Below, piece by piece: positions 34,568 through 43,251 of a stretch of 64,000 bases of DNA. Position 1 is the first letter of the stretch, and every line of letters begins with the position of its first letter. Below the pieces are notes generated by a model. That model was not told the origin of the DNA. It searched no databases and worked only from the letters and a program-made list of their open reading frames with translations. The position numbers and the translations under genes are program-made. Where the stretch lies: NCBI GenBank assembly GCA_905478225.1, contig CAJQHR010000006.1, forward strand, positions 1 to 64,000, given 5' to 3'. This DNA is from an uncultured Crocinitomix sp. GTDB taxonomy: Bacteria > Bacteroidota > Bacteroidia > Flavobacteriales_D > Crocinitomicaceae.

Positions 34568-35105
34568 GGTTTAGTTCTTTTCTCAGAAAAGCAAGCGCCA
34601 AGGACATTCGCTTTTCTATAGCTTTAACACTCAATTCTAGTCTTTCGGCTATTTCTTTATAACTCAATTGTTCCATTCTATTCATTAGAAAAACGTCTCT
34701 TTGATTTTCTGGTAGTTGGGCTAAAACTCTTTCGTACGTTCTCCTGAGCTCATTGTATTCTAGTTCTTGACTAGGTTGAGTTGATTCATCAACATAATTT
34801 AAAGAAAGCTCCGTTTTTTGAAATTTTGAGCTTTTTCTGTGTCCTGAGATCCACATTTCTCGGGCGATTTTGTAAATCAGGCCTTTAGTTTTCTTAGGGT
34901 GATATTCAAAATCTTTCTCCCAAAGCCTCATAAAGGCGTCTTGTGTAATGTCGGTTGCTAGGTCAGAATCACCACATCTATAGTAAATGTAGTTTCGAAC
35001 ACTATCGAACCAGCTATCAAAGCAGATTTTGAATTCATTTTTTGTCAAGGGAGAAAAGTTAAGTGGTATCTTCAGTACACCACTTATTAAGTTCATTAAT
35101 ACCAA
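34560..35105 (-). CDS. FecI-type ECF sigma factor
   Basis: A 181-residue ECF factor with region 2 (DLATDITQDAFMRLWEKD) and region 4 (LPENQRDVFLMNRMEQLSYKEIAERLELSVKAIEKRM, in part). This matches the bacteroidete FecI group, with a short region between the two. The first in-frame starts, GTG/ATG at 35105 and ATG three codons later, both fit. It overlaps the preceding lipoprotein gene by ten bases and fecR by eight, so the four genes are transcribed together. Confidence 0.93.
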   Translation of the reverse strand: MVLMNLISGVLKIPLNFSPLTKNEFKICFDSWFDSVRNYIYYRCGDSDLATDITQDAFMRLWEKDFEYHPKKTKGLIYKIAREMWISGHRKSSKFQKTELSLNYVDESTQPSQELEYNELRRTYERVLAQLPENQRDVFLMNRMEQLSYKEIAERLELSVKAIEKRMSLALAFLRKELNHE

Positions 35106-35629
35106 TCACTAATTGTAAAAGTACTTTCGTTACCCTCATTATCAATTTTAGTTCCAACATCATCACAAGTTCCGTCTCCAAAATCAACTGTTGCTAACCA
35201 ATCACCTGATTTTTTGTCAAAATATTTAATGATACCTGAAACAATAAATTCGCAATCATCAGTTTTAACCAGAGGCCTAACAATTACTTTTTTAAACTTG
35301 TAATCCTTCCCTTCTTTTTTTAATTTGCATTCTTCTTTTGATCCATCTTCTTTTTCCCACTCACCTTTCTCTGAATCATATTTAGAAAAATCAAATTTCC
35401 CCAAAAGATTTCCGTCTTTTTCATACTCAATAACACCTTCCGTATAAATTCCGTCTACTTCGTTCCCCAAAGGTGTGGTTTCAGTCATTTGAAAACCCGA
35501 TTCAGGTAATCTAATGGTTTGCGTCTCATTAGCAATATTCGATTCTAAATTACTGTTGTTCTCATCTTTGTTACAAGAGATCATACTGATTGAAAGCAAT
35601 GCTGCTAATCCTAAAATTCCTTTTTTCAT
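35096..35629 (-). CDS. Lipoprotein of unknown function in the FecI/FecR operon
   Basis: A 177-residue lipoprotein with signal sequence and lipobox SMISC, followed by an acidic Asn/Glu-rich linker. The C-terminal part has VSGIIKYFDKKSGDW and VDFGDGTCDD, a pattern I associate with uncharacterised bacteroidete lipoproteins bearing FGDGxCD segments. The ATG at 35629 starts at the signal; the in-frame extension to 35689 adds 20 residues before it. It is first in the operon. It might be the surface partner of the TonB receptor or its ligand, and the FGDGxCD segment could bind a metal; both are inference. Confidence 0.75.
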   Translation of the reverse strand: MKKGILGLAALLSISMISCNKDENNSNLESNIANETQTIRLPESGFQMTETTPLGNEVDGIYTEGVIEYEKDGNLLGKFDFSKYDSEKGEWEKEDGSKEECKLKKEGKDYKFKKVIVRPLVKTDDCEFIVSGIIKYFDKKSGDWLATVDFGDGTCDDVGTKIDNEGNESTFTISDWY

Positions 35630-35921
35630 TTTATTTGTTTTAAAATTTGTAATTGATTTCAATAGTATACCGCAGGAGAAGTTCAGCACCCTACTTTTTT
35701 TGAAATAATCTCGTGATTGACCCTTACGATTGGCTAAACTGCGTTTTAATGCAGTTTAGGTTTTGTTAGCGTTAGTTATATTCTTTTTCTAAATACTAAA
35801 CTTATCAAGTTCCTCATCCAGATGTTTCTTTTGTAGTTCCTTCAGGGTAGTATGTAAGTACAGAGTAGTATTGGCTCAGTTGCAATGTACACTGTCGACT
35901 TCTAGTTTTGTTAACGCGGTT
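35630..35921. other. Intergenic region with a perfect 9-bp inverted repeat
   Basis: Nearly 300 bases without a supported gene. CTAAACTGC (35734-35742) and GCAGTTTAG (35751-35759) form a perfect inverted repeat with an eight-base loop. It is followed by TTTTGTTAGCG and, 160 bases on, by the similar TTTTGTTAACG. It could be a weak terminator, an operator, or a remnant of a mobile element boundary; the sequence does not decide. Confidence 0.3.
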
Positions 35922-36149
35922 TTACTTTGGCACTACGTCTTTTATTACCCAATCTGTTTTTTCATATAATCGTTCTCCATCAAATGCTTCATAAGTTTCT
36001 TTTTTTAATTTCACATAAAATACTTTGTTTAAATGTTTAGGGTTCGCTTGAATTCCAAACGAAGTCTGATTACTTTCAATCATTAATTTTACATCACCTG
36101 TAGAGAGAGGGATGTCATAATATTTGTAAGTCTTCAAACTAATGTTCAC
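35922..36149 (-). pseudogene. Probable 3' remnant of a gene next to the IS element
   Basis: A 75-codon frame starting at GTG, with plausible soluble-protein composition (VKLMIESNQTSFGIQ, FYVKLKKETYEAFDGERLY). An in-frame stop occurs four codons upstream, at the presumed IS boundary. It is therefore either a small protein or, more likely, the C-terminal end of a gene interrupted by the insertion. No family is recognised. Confidence 0.35.
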
Positions 36150-36169
36150 CAGAGATAGTCAAAATTAAG

Positions 36170-37147
36170 TCATAAATTTAACCTTTGCAACAAGTGTTGC
36201 TTTCTTCTCTTTTTCATTGTTTTGTTTTTAATTAATCGTCTTTGGTCCAAGATCTCTTGACCTTTCCCAAAGTATACATCTGCTGGCGTTAGATTTTGTA
36301 AAGATTCGTGATATCGTTCGTTGTTGTAGTACTCCACAAATTCTTCAAGTCTATTGATTAAATCACCCGGTAAATAGTAGTTTTCAAGTTTTACTACATT
36401 TTTCATTGATCTGTGCCAGCGTTCAATCTTCTCTTGAGTTTGTGGATGCATAGGCCTTCCACGAATATGACACATTCCATTATCTTCAATATATTCAGCA
36501 AGTTCTGAGCTGATGTAGCAAGATCCGTTATCACTTAGCAACCTGGGGGAGTTATTTTTATCTAGCCCGGCTTTTTCTAAAGCACTATCAAGTGTTCTGG
36601 TTACATCATCCGTTTTCATATTGGAACATAGCTCCCAGTGTACAATGTAGCGGCTGTAATCATCTAAAATAGTGGATAGATAATACCAGCCCCATCCAAC
36701 TATTTTAAAGTATGTAAAATCAGTTTGCCACATCTGGTTTGCACGAGTTGTTTTATCCTTGAACTCATCCGCAGCTCTCATTACAATATAAGCTGGAGAA
36801 GTGATCAGCCCTCTTGATTTAAGGATCCGATACACACTGCTCTCAGAGATAAAATATTGTTTATAGTCTATCATTCGGTGAGCAAGTTCTCTTGGAGATA
36901 GTTCTGGTACTTCCAAAGCCAGTTCAACTACCTCATTTCGAACTTGGTCTGGTATTCTATTCCACTGACTATTTGTATCACGTCTTTTAGGAGCAAGACC
37001 ATCATAGCCATGCTTAGTGTACTTTGCGTACCAATTGTAAAACGTCCTTTTTGGAATATCAAGCTCACGAAGTGTTCTGTTCACACCAAGTTCAGAGTCT
37101 TCAACCAATCGGATGATCTCGTATTTTTCGTTTTGAGTAAAGCGCAT
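36170..37147 (-). CDS. IS3-family transposase OrfB (DDE integrase)
   Basis: A 325-residue transposase with an N-terminal helix-turn-helix (ELDIPKRTFYNWYAKYTKHG) and an rve integrase core. The catalytic triad is visible: Asp in WQTDFTYF, Asp in LLSDNGSCY and Glu in QEKIERWHRSMK. A C-terminal segment, YYNNERYHESLQNLTPADVYFG (in part), is typical of IS3 relatives. It lies in the -1 frame relative to orfA and could be made as a fusion through the A7 slip site upstream. Confidence 0.93.
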   Translation of the reverse strand: MRFTQNEKYEIIRLVEDSELGVNRTLRELDIPKRTFYNWYAKYTKHGYDGLAPKRRDTNSQWNRIPDQVRNEVVELALEVPELSPRELAHRMIDYKQYFISESSVYRILKSRGLITSPAYIVMRAADEFKDKTTRANQMWQTDFTYFKIVGWGWYYLSTILDDYSRYIVHWELCSNMKTDDVTRTLDSALEKAGLDKNNSPRLLSDNGSCYISSELAEYIEDNGMCHIRGRPMHPQTQEKIERWHRSMKNVVKLENYYLPGDLINRLEEFVEYYNNERYHESLQNLTPADVYFGKGQEILDQRRLIKNKTMKKRRKQHLLQRLNL

Positions 37148-37161
37148 ATATTTTTTGAACT

Positions 37162-37524
37162 TTATTCTAGACCATGCAAGCTTTTTTTGAGTACTCTGAT
37201 CTCAAGAGCTTGCTCTGCTACAACCAATTTAAGGTTCTGCGATTCATCCTTAAGGTCTTTAACTTCTGCTGTGTTGGCATCACGCTCTGTATCACCATTC
37301 AAACGCTTCTTACCTGCTTCAATGAATTCCTTGCTCCAACGATAATAAAGAGCTGGAGCTATGCCTTCTTTTCGACAGATCTCTGAGATAGATTCTTCTC
37401 CTTTTAATCCTTCAAGGATGATTCTGATTTTTTCTTCAGAGTTGAACTTTCTTCTGGTTTGTCTTCTGATGTCTTTTACAACTGATTCGGCTGTTCTTTT
37501 TCTTGGCCTTCCTACTTTTCCCAT
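37162..37524 (-). CDS. IS3-family transposase OrfA
   Basis: A 120-residue DNA-binding protein: a basic N-terminus (GKVGRPRKRTAE), the HTH segment RKFNSEEKIRIILEGLKGEESISEICRKEG (in part), LYYRWSKEFIEAGKKRL, and a C-terminal leucine-zipper-like coiled coil (LKLVVAEQALEIRVLKKSL). It ends just before orfB. Its last codons contain CTCAAAAAAAGC, a -1 slip site whose shifted reading continues without a stop into orfB. Confidence 0.9.
   Translation of the reverse strand: MGKVGRPRKRTAESVVKDIRRQTRRKFNSEEKIRIILEGLKGEESISEICRKEGIAPALYYRWSKEFIEAGKKRLNGDTERDANTAEVKDLKDESQNLKLVVAEQALEIRVLKKSLHGLE
37182..37188 (-). promoter_or_regulatory. Putative -1 programmed frameshift site of the IS
   Basis: Seven A residues on the minus strand (codons AAA AAA AGC in orfA). 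Slipping back one base gives AAG CTT GCA TGG..., which stays open through ATG (37147) into orfB. This is the classic A6G-type arrangement used by IS3 elements to make the OrfAB fusion transposase. Confidence 0.6.
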
Positions 37525-37614
37525 TATTTACTTTTTTAAGATTTGATAAAGTCTTGAAAGACGTCTTTCAAGATAATAAACGGTTACTTAACTTTATCTC
37601 TTAATCGGTAAAAA

Positions 37615-38318
37615 TTAGGCTGACGTTTTACAAAGGCTCAAAATACAACGGTGCTTTATGTTATTAGTTGCTTCTATTATTTTGAATACTTCTGCCTTAC
37701 TAATAACCTTTGGAATTCGATCTTCTTTAAATGGACGATCAATCGAATAGAAACGATTTGGCATTTGTAAAACAGTTTCATAATAAAACTTGACACTGTT
37801 GATAACTTGATTTAATTTGGAAGTAGAAACTCCCGTTTGACTGAGCTTAATGAGATACTGTTGAATATCTTGCTCTGTAATTGAAATAAGCTCTTGCCCG
37901 CTAAATCGAGTCATGAATGTTTCAAAAAAACTAATGTATGTTTTGGCTGTGTTGATAGAGTAATGGTTGAATTCTAGTTTGTCTAAATACGCAACCGGGA
38001 CATATGATTTACCAGTAACTTTCGTTCGTTTACGATAGAATTCAAGTGAAATAGGATCAGTATAATTTTTCTTTTTTTTCCCTCAAAAAAATGGGCACCG
38101 TTGATCCAAGCGATTCCTTTAAAAGAATTAAAAATAAGGTTTAGATTCTCTTTATTGTTGGGTGCATTATACATGTTAAACCAATCATTCCAATGAAAGA
38201 TGTTTTGTGATTCAATTATTGCATGAATGGCCTAGTTGGCAGAAACCTGCAAGCCAATGTGCTTTTCCTCTTTTATAATCAGATGTTTGAGTGTGATGTG
38301 ACCAAAGTTTTTTGACAT
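37615..38318 (-). pseudogene. Tyrosine recombinase (integrase) pseudogene, truncated beside the IS
   Basis: Read from the ATG at 38318, the pieces give a typical bacteroidete tyrosine recombinase N-terminus: ITLKHLIIKEEKHIGLQ, an in-frame TAG at 38232-38234, then FHWNDWFNMYNAPNNKENL and GIAWINGAHFF. A one-base frameshift follows in the A-rich tract near 38072-38087, then ISLEFYRKR, FNHYSINTAKTYI and VINSVKFYYETVLQMPNRFY. It ends after NNIKHRCILSLC, just before the catalytic domain (the GLRxSE box is missing). Three independent lesions show it is dead. It marks an old integrated element whose remainder was lost, probably with the IS insertion. Confidence 0.85.
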
Positions 38319-38453
38319 AGTTTATCGTTTTCAACAAACTTCCAAAAGAAACTTTATAACATTCGTCTAATAAACGTTTGTATCCGCTTGTAAACGCATT
38401 TAAACGTCTAGCAAAACGGAGACAAGTACTGCAAATAGATGAAATCCAAAAGG

Positions 38454-40166
38454 TTATACCGCCTCAACGGTCAAAACATCATCCGTCTTGACAACCTTAG
38501 TAACCCCTTGTTTCCCCAAACCTTTTATGCTTTTATCCCATTGCTTATTGGATAAACCTGCCGCCTTTTTAAGGTCGCCTAATTCCATTGATCCGGTTTT
38601 GGATAGAATGTCAAAGATGAGTTGTTCGTTTTCAGTCAGTTCTGGTCCCGCTGGTGCATCAAATACCTCTGATCTCATTTGCGGAAAGAAAAGCACTTCC
38701 TGAATGGATTGATTATTCGTCAAATACATCACCAATCGGTCAATACCAATACCCAAACCAGATGTTGGCGGCATTCCGTATTCCAATGCACGTAAAAAGT
38801 CTTGATCTATAAATTCTCCTGCTTCGTCATCTCCCTTGGCGGCTAATTTTAATTGCTCTTCAAATCGCTCACGTTGGTCAATGGGATCATTTAATTCTGA
38901 GTAGGCGTTGGCTATTTCTTTGCCACAAACCATTAGCTCAAAACGTTCTGTCAAGGTCGGGTCATCACGGTGTTCTTTGCAAAGCGGCGACATTTCTTTT
39001 GGATAGTCTGTAATAAAGGCGGGTTGAATGTAGTTTCCTTCGCATTTTTCACCAAAAATCTCATCAATCAACTTCCCTCTTCCCATGGTATTATCTACCT
39101 CAATTCCATTGGCTTTTGACCAAGTCATTAGTTCATCTTCTGACTTGCCATTAATGTCAAAGCCAGTAAAGTCAATAATGGATTGACGCATGGTTACTCT
39201 TTTGTACGGTGCTTTAAAACTCACTTCGTGTTCACCAAAAGTAGCGTCTGATGTTCCGTTTACGGCAATGGCGCAATGCTCTAATAATTGCTCTGTAAAA
39301 TCCATCATCCAATTATAATCCTTGTATGAGACATAAATTTCCATGGCAGTAAATTCTGGATTATGGGTTCTGTCCATTCCTTCATTTCTGAAGTTTTTTG
39401 AAAACTCATAAACACCATCAAATCCGCCTACAATCAATCTTTTTAAATAAAGTTCATTCGCAATTCTTAAATATAATGGAATGTTCAACGCATTGTGATG
39501 TGTAACAAATGGCCTTGCAGCTGCTCCACCGGCAATGGGCTGCAAAACGGGTGTCTCCACCTCAAAGTATTCGCGGTCGTTAAAGAATTGACGCATGGCC
39601 GTCATCAATTTTGTTCTTTTTACAAACACTTCTTTTACCTGCGGGTTTACCACCAAATCAACATAACGTTGTCGGTAGCGCAATTCAGGATTTGTAAAGG
39701 CGTCATGTACAACTCCGTCCTCATCTGTACGAGGATTTGGAAGTGGTTTCATGGATTTACTTAATACCGTAAATTTTTGAACCTTTACAGACATTTCGCC
39801 TACTTGCGTTTTAAACAACGTTCCTTCAACTCCAATAAAATCACCTAAGTCCAATAATTTTTTGAAAACATCATTGTACATCATTTTATCTTCACCCAGA
39901 CAAATTTCGTCTCGATTAAAATAAACTTGGATGCGCCCAGCGCTATCTTGCAAATCTCCAAAAGATGCTTTTCCTTGAATTTTTCTACGCATTAATCGAC
40001 CCGCAATCACAACGGACTTTCCTTCTTTAAAGTTTTCCTTTATTTCAGTAGATAAATGATCCACCGGATAAAGGGCTGCTGGGAAAGGATTAATACCTAG
40101 TTCACGCAATTTATTTGCGGATTGGCGGCGTTGTACTTCTTGGTCTGACAAGTCTTGATTGCTCAT
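38454..40166 (-). CDS. lysS: Lysyl-tRNA synthetase (class II) with C-terminal extension
   Basis: From the ATG at 40166 (MSNQDLSDQEVQRRQ) the protein has 570 residues. The OB fold includes VVIAGRLMRRKIQGKASFGDLQD (in part). Class II motifs are VETPVLQPIAGGAAARPF, FRNEGMDRTHNPEFTAMEIY (split) and GLGIGIDRLVMYL. About 70 residues follow the usual C-terminus after LFFPQMRSE; they look like a winged-helix module (LSKTGSMELGDLKKAAG), a common bacteroidete extension. It charges tRNA-Lys. The gene appears monocistronic. Confidence 0.97.
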   Translation of the reverse strand: MSNQDLSDQEVQRRQSANKLRELGINPFPAALYPVDHLSTEIKENFKEGKSVVIAGRLMRRKIQGKASFGDLQDSAGRIQVYFNRDEICLGEDKMMYNDVFKKLLDLGDFIGVEGTLFKTQVGEMSVKVQKFTVLSKSMKPLPNPRTDEDGVVHDAFTNPELRYRQRYVDLVVNPQVKEVFVKRTKLMTAMRQFFNDREYFEVETPVLQPIAGGAAARPFVTHHNALNIPLYLRIANELYLKRLIVGGFDGVYEFSKNFRNEGMDRTHNPEFTAMEIYVSYKDYNWMMDFTEQLLEHCAIAVNGTSDATFGEHEVSFKAPYKRVTMRQSIIDFTGFDINGKSEDELMTWSKANGIEVDNTMGRGKLIDEIFGEKCEGNYIQPAFITDYPKEMSPLCKEHRDDPTLTERFELMVCGKEIANAYSELNDPIDQRERFEEQLKLAAKGDDEAGEFIDQDFLRALEYGMPPTSGLGIGIDRLVMYLTNNQSIQEVLFFPQMRSEVFDAPAGPELTENEQLIFDILSKTGSMELGDLKKAAGLSNKQWDKSIKGLGKQGVTKVVKTDDVLTVEAV

Positions 40167-40349
40167 AATAAAGGCGATTAAAGAAGGCAAAGATAATTGT
40201 TAAATGCTTGTCAGATTCAATTTGAAACTAAAATTTAACGAAATAACTAGAACATTTACCCAAATTTCACGTTCAAAAGAAGTAAGTTTGAAAGTTTTTT
40301 AAGATTGAAACCTCTAGAAAACGGTTGAGTTTCAAAAGCAGCATAACAG

Positions 40350-41336
40350 ATGAAAGAACTAATTGCCAATTTACCAAACCAAATTCGCGAAGCGATTCAA
40401 ATCGGTGAATCGACCGAATTTAATGCAACTGACAAAACCATATCCTCTATTTTGGTATGTGGTTTAGGAGGTTCAGGTATTGGCGGTAAAATAGTGAGTT
40501 TACTATTGAAGAAGGATTTAAAGGTTCCATTTTTATGCATTAATGATTATGAAGTTCCGGCTTGGGTGAATGAAAACACCTTGGTTATTGCATCTTCTTA
40601 TTCAGGAAATACAGAAGAGACATTGGCTGCGGTTACGGTATGTAAATCGCGTGGATCTGAAATTGCGGTAATTACTTCAGGCGGAACCATTTTAGAAATG
40701 GCGAAGGAGAATAACTGGAACTGTTTTATTGTACCTGGCGGTGAACAACCTAGAGCAATGTTGGCCTATTCATTGGTACAACAGGTGTATATTCTTGAAC
40801 GATACGGCCTCATTTCAAATCAAAACACAATTGATTTAGCAGGGGTTCCTGATTTTATAGAAGTTGAAGGAGCTGGGATTAGAGATGAAGCCTTGCGATT
40901 AGCAACTGCTTTCCATGGCAAACGACCAATTATATATGCGGGCAACGATTTTGAAGGCATATGTGTAAGATGGCGTCAGCAGATTAATGAAAACGCAAAA
41001 GAATTAGCCTGGCATCACGTTTTACCAGAAATGACACATAATGAATTAGTCGGTTGGGCCGGAGGTTCAAATGTCCATGTGCCATTATTCTTATCTTCAA
41101 ACTTAAATCATCCACGAACGAACAGAAGGTGGGAAATTTGTAAAGAGGTTATTGCAAAATATACTGATACGGTATTAGAGATGACTGCTAAAGGCCAAAA
41201 TAAAATCACACAAAACTTCTACCTCATTCATTTAGGTGATTGGGTGTCTTACCTCATGTCTGAAATCAAGCAAATTGACCCTGTTGAGGTGGAGGTAATC
41301 AGCCACTTGAAGGATGAAATGGCTAAAATGAAGTAA
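40350..41336 (+). CDS. Bifunctional phosphoglucose/phosphomannose isomerase
   Basis: A 328-residue SIS-fold sugar isomerase of the PGI/PMI group, which interconverts glucose 6-phosphate or mannose 6-phosphate with fructose 6-phosphate. Signatures are GLGGSGIGGKI, the phosphate-binding ASSYSGNTEETL, VPGGEQPRAM and the C-terminal PEMTHNELVGW with the catalytic histidine and glutamate. The length is normal. It is divergent from lysS and convergent with the peroxiredoxin gene. It can feed both glycolysis and surface-polysaccharide precursors. Confidence 0.93.
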   Translation: MKELIANLPNQIREAIQIGESTEFNATDKTISSILVCGLGGSGIGGKIVSLLLKKDLKVPFLCINDYEVPAWVNENTLVIASSYSGNTEETLAAVTVCKSRGSEIAVITSGGTILEMAKENNWNCFIVPGGEQPRAMLAYSLVQQVYILERYGLISNQNTIDLAGVPDFIEVEGAGIRDEALRLATAFHGKRPIIYAGNDFEGICVRWRQQINENAKELAWHHVLPEMTHNELVGWAGGSNVHVPLFLSSNLNHPRTNRRWEICKEVIAKYTDTVLEMTAKGQNKITQNFYLIHLGDWVSYLMSEIKQIDPVEVEVISHLKDEMAKMK

Positions 41337-41357
41337 GGCTTCGACCTTACAAAGCAA

Positions 41358-41963
41358 CTAAACCAAGGCTTTCAAAAAAACCATCAAAATTTCTGGAGAC
41401 AATCTTTTTCTATAATTCGGATCAACGTGTTGATATTGGATGATGTCATCTTTTATTATGAAGACGGCGGGAACGGGTAACATATGACTGGTATTTCCGC
41501 TCCACCATTCTAAATCCATATTATAGTCCTTTTTGTATTTTTTATACAATTCTTCAGTCACTTCCCAGCCAATGCCAAAAGCTTGCATGGCGTTTGCATC
41601 TTTATCAGAAAATAAGGTGTAATCCATTACGCCGCTGCGGGTAATAGAAGTGTCTAATTTTGAATAATCATCAGGAGTAATTCCAACTAATTCAAACCCC
41701 ATTTTATCAATGCTATCCTTTATTTCTCCCAGCGCGGATAAATGACGCATACAATAGGGACACCATCCCCCACGATAAAACACAACTATGGCTGGTTTAT
41801 CTCCTATATAGCTTTGTAACTCTGTTTTTTCACCAGACAAAGCATAAATTGTCGCAGTTGGAACTCTCTGGGCATTTTTGATTGGGCAAATGTCGTACAT
41901 GGCATCTTGCCCAAAAGCAGTTGAACTCAGGATTGCAAACAAAGGAATAAAGAATAATTTCAT
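41358..41963 (-). CDS. Exported AhpC/TSA-type peroxiredoxin-like protein
   Basis: A 201-residue thioredoxin-fold protein with signal peptide (MKLFFIPLFAILSSTAFGQ) and the redox motif YRGGWCPYCMRHL near residue 68, giving CxxC rather than a single peroxidatic cysteine. LFSDKDANAMQAFGIGW follows the peroxiredoxin-like pattern. It probably removes peroxide or handles thiols in the periplasm. It shares its strand with the di-haem peroxidase upstream (57 bases), so the two may be co-transcribed for periplasmic peroxide defence. Confidence 0.87.
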   Translation of the reverse strand: MKLFFIPLFAILSSTAFGQDAMYDICPIKNAQRVPTATIYALSGEKTELQSYIGDKPAIVVFYRGGWCPYCMRHLSALGEIKDSIDKMGFELVGITPDDYSKLDTSITRSGVMDYTLFSDKDANAMQAFGIGWEVTEELYKKYKKDYNMDLEWWSGNTSHMLPVPAVFIIKDDIIQYQHVDPNYRKRLSPEILMVFLKALV

Positions 41964-42019
41964 GGAAAGATTTTAAAGCTAAGACGGAGACTCGTACCTT
42001 TTATTACAAATCACACACC

Positions 42020-43108
42020 CTAACCTGGATCTGTAAATCGTTCATCCGTAATAAAAGTACTATCTGATAAAGAAATCAAAAACATTTTTAAATAGTACTT
42101 CTCATCTGGCGTTAATTGTACGCCTCCGTCGTCTACTTTTTTCATGAGAGGATCAATAGTAGGAGAATAATGTAATCCTTCGCTATAATGATCAATGACT
42201 TCATCCAATGTTTCAAATCGTCCGTCGTGCATGTAAGGACCAGTAAAAGCTAAGTTTCTTAAAGTTGGTGTTTTAAACTTGCCATCATCTGATGGGTTTC
42301 CAGTGAACTTACCTAATCCTTTATCTGTGATCACAGCATCTAAACCATTATTATGAAAAAGATTATCCGTCCAAAGTGGATTGAATGAATCGCCGTGACA
42401 ATGAATGCAATCACCTTTTTCCTCTTCACGGAAAATGATAAAACCTTGATAAGCGGCCAATTCATCATCCATACTCCAACCGCTACTGCCAAAAGTAAAA
42501 CTCGTATTCATAAATTTATCCATTGGTGAATTACCCGAGATGAGCGTTCGCTCAAATTGTGCAAGGGCTTTAGCTACCATTACCGAATCAATAGTTTTAG
42601 AACCAAATGCGCGTTCAAATAAAAACGGGTATTGGCTATCTGCCTGCAATTCACTCACGGCATTGGCCCATTCTTCATGCATTTCAACAACATCCGTGAC
42701 TGGCGTATACGCTTGTGCTTCCATTGAGGGTTTTCGTCCATCCCAAAAAAGATGATCCATCCAACCTAAATTTATTAAAGGCATTGAGTTTCGTTCACCT
42801 TGTAAGCCATCAATACCTATACTAAATGCACCGGCATCACTAAATGACAAAGATGGATCATGACAGCTGGCACAAGAAATAGTGTTGTCACCCGAAAGTA
42901 GCTCCTCATAAAAGAGCATTCTTCCTAATTCTACCCCCTCAACCGTCATTGGATTGTCCGCCGGGATGGACATGGGAGGTATATACTTAGAAATGCGCTC
43001 AGGATATTCAACAACGTAAGGAGTCGTATCTGCAGCATCTAAATTCGGATCTTTTCGGCATGAGTTTGCCAACATTAAAATACCAAATATGAAGATTATT
43101 GTTTTCAT
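42020..43108 (-). CDS. Di-haem cytochrome c peroxidase lipoprotein (MauG/CcpA family)
   Basis: From the ATG at 43108 the protein has 362 residues. The lipobox is MLANSC. Two haem motifs are visible: CASCHD in the N-terminal domain (near MTVEGVELGRMLFYE) and CIHCHG in the C-terminal domain, followed by the haem-ligand methionine region FTGPYMHDGRFETL. The family reduces hydrogen peroxide with electrons from cytochrome c, or modifies proteins. The in-frame extension to 43174 places 22 charged residues before the signal and was rejected. Confidence 0.92.
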   Translation of the reverse strand: MKTIIFIFGILMLANSCRKDPNLDAADTTPYVVEYPERISKYIPPMSIPADNPMTVEGVELGRMLFYEELLSGDNTISCASCHDPSLSFSDAGAFSIGIDGLQGERNSMPLINLGWMDHLFWDGRKPSMEAQAYTPVTDVVEMHEEWANAVSELQADSQYPFLFERAFGSKTIDSVMVAKALAQFERTLISGNSPMDKFMNTSFTFGSSGWSMDDELAAYQGFIIFREEEKGDCIHCHGDSFNPLWTDNLFHNNGLDAVITDKGLGKFTGNPSDDGKFKTPTLRNLAFTGPYMHDGRFETLDEVIDHYSEGLHYSPTIDPLMKKVDDGGVQLTPDEKYYLKMFLISLSDSTFITDERFTDPG

Positions 43109-43251
43109 CTTTCTTACATTAATAACACAAAAGTAGGCATAATGGTTTTTTGAACAAAAAAATATCCCCTTCATCTATTTAACGGGATATCTCAACAAAT
43201 ATTCGATTGTCAATGAAACAACGTAAATTTGTAACATATTTTAAAATAGTA

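Larger units (their letters stand above)
36150..37605 (-). mobile_element. IS3-like insertion sequence with orfA/orfB
   Basis: A two-gene transposon of about 1.45 kb: orfA (helix-turn-helix) and orfB (DDE integrase core). Ends are approximate: AGAGATA at 36151-36157 and its inverse TATCTCT at 37595-37601 point inward, but I could not align longer terminal repeats or find a target duplication. The element lies between the gene remnant at 35922 and an integrase pseudogene. Both transposase frames look intact, so it may be active. Confidence 0.7.

Noticed and set aside
35760-35945. Integron attC-like sites (TTTTGTTAGCG and TTTTGTTAACG) flanking a cassette
   Set aside because: The core motifs do not fit the GTTRRRY/RYYYAAC rules and no matching partner site or integron integrase is present; the nearby recombinase is of another type.
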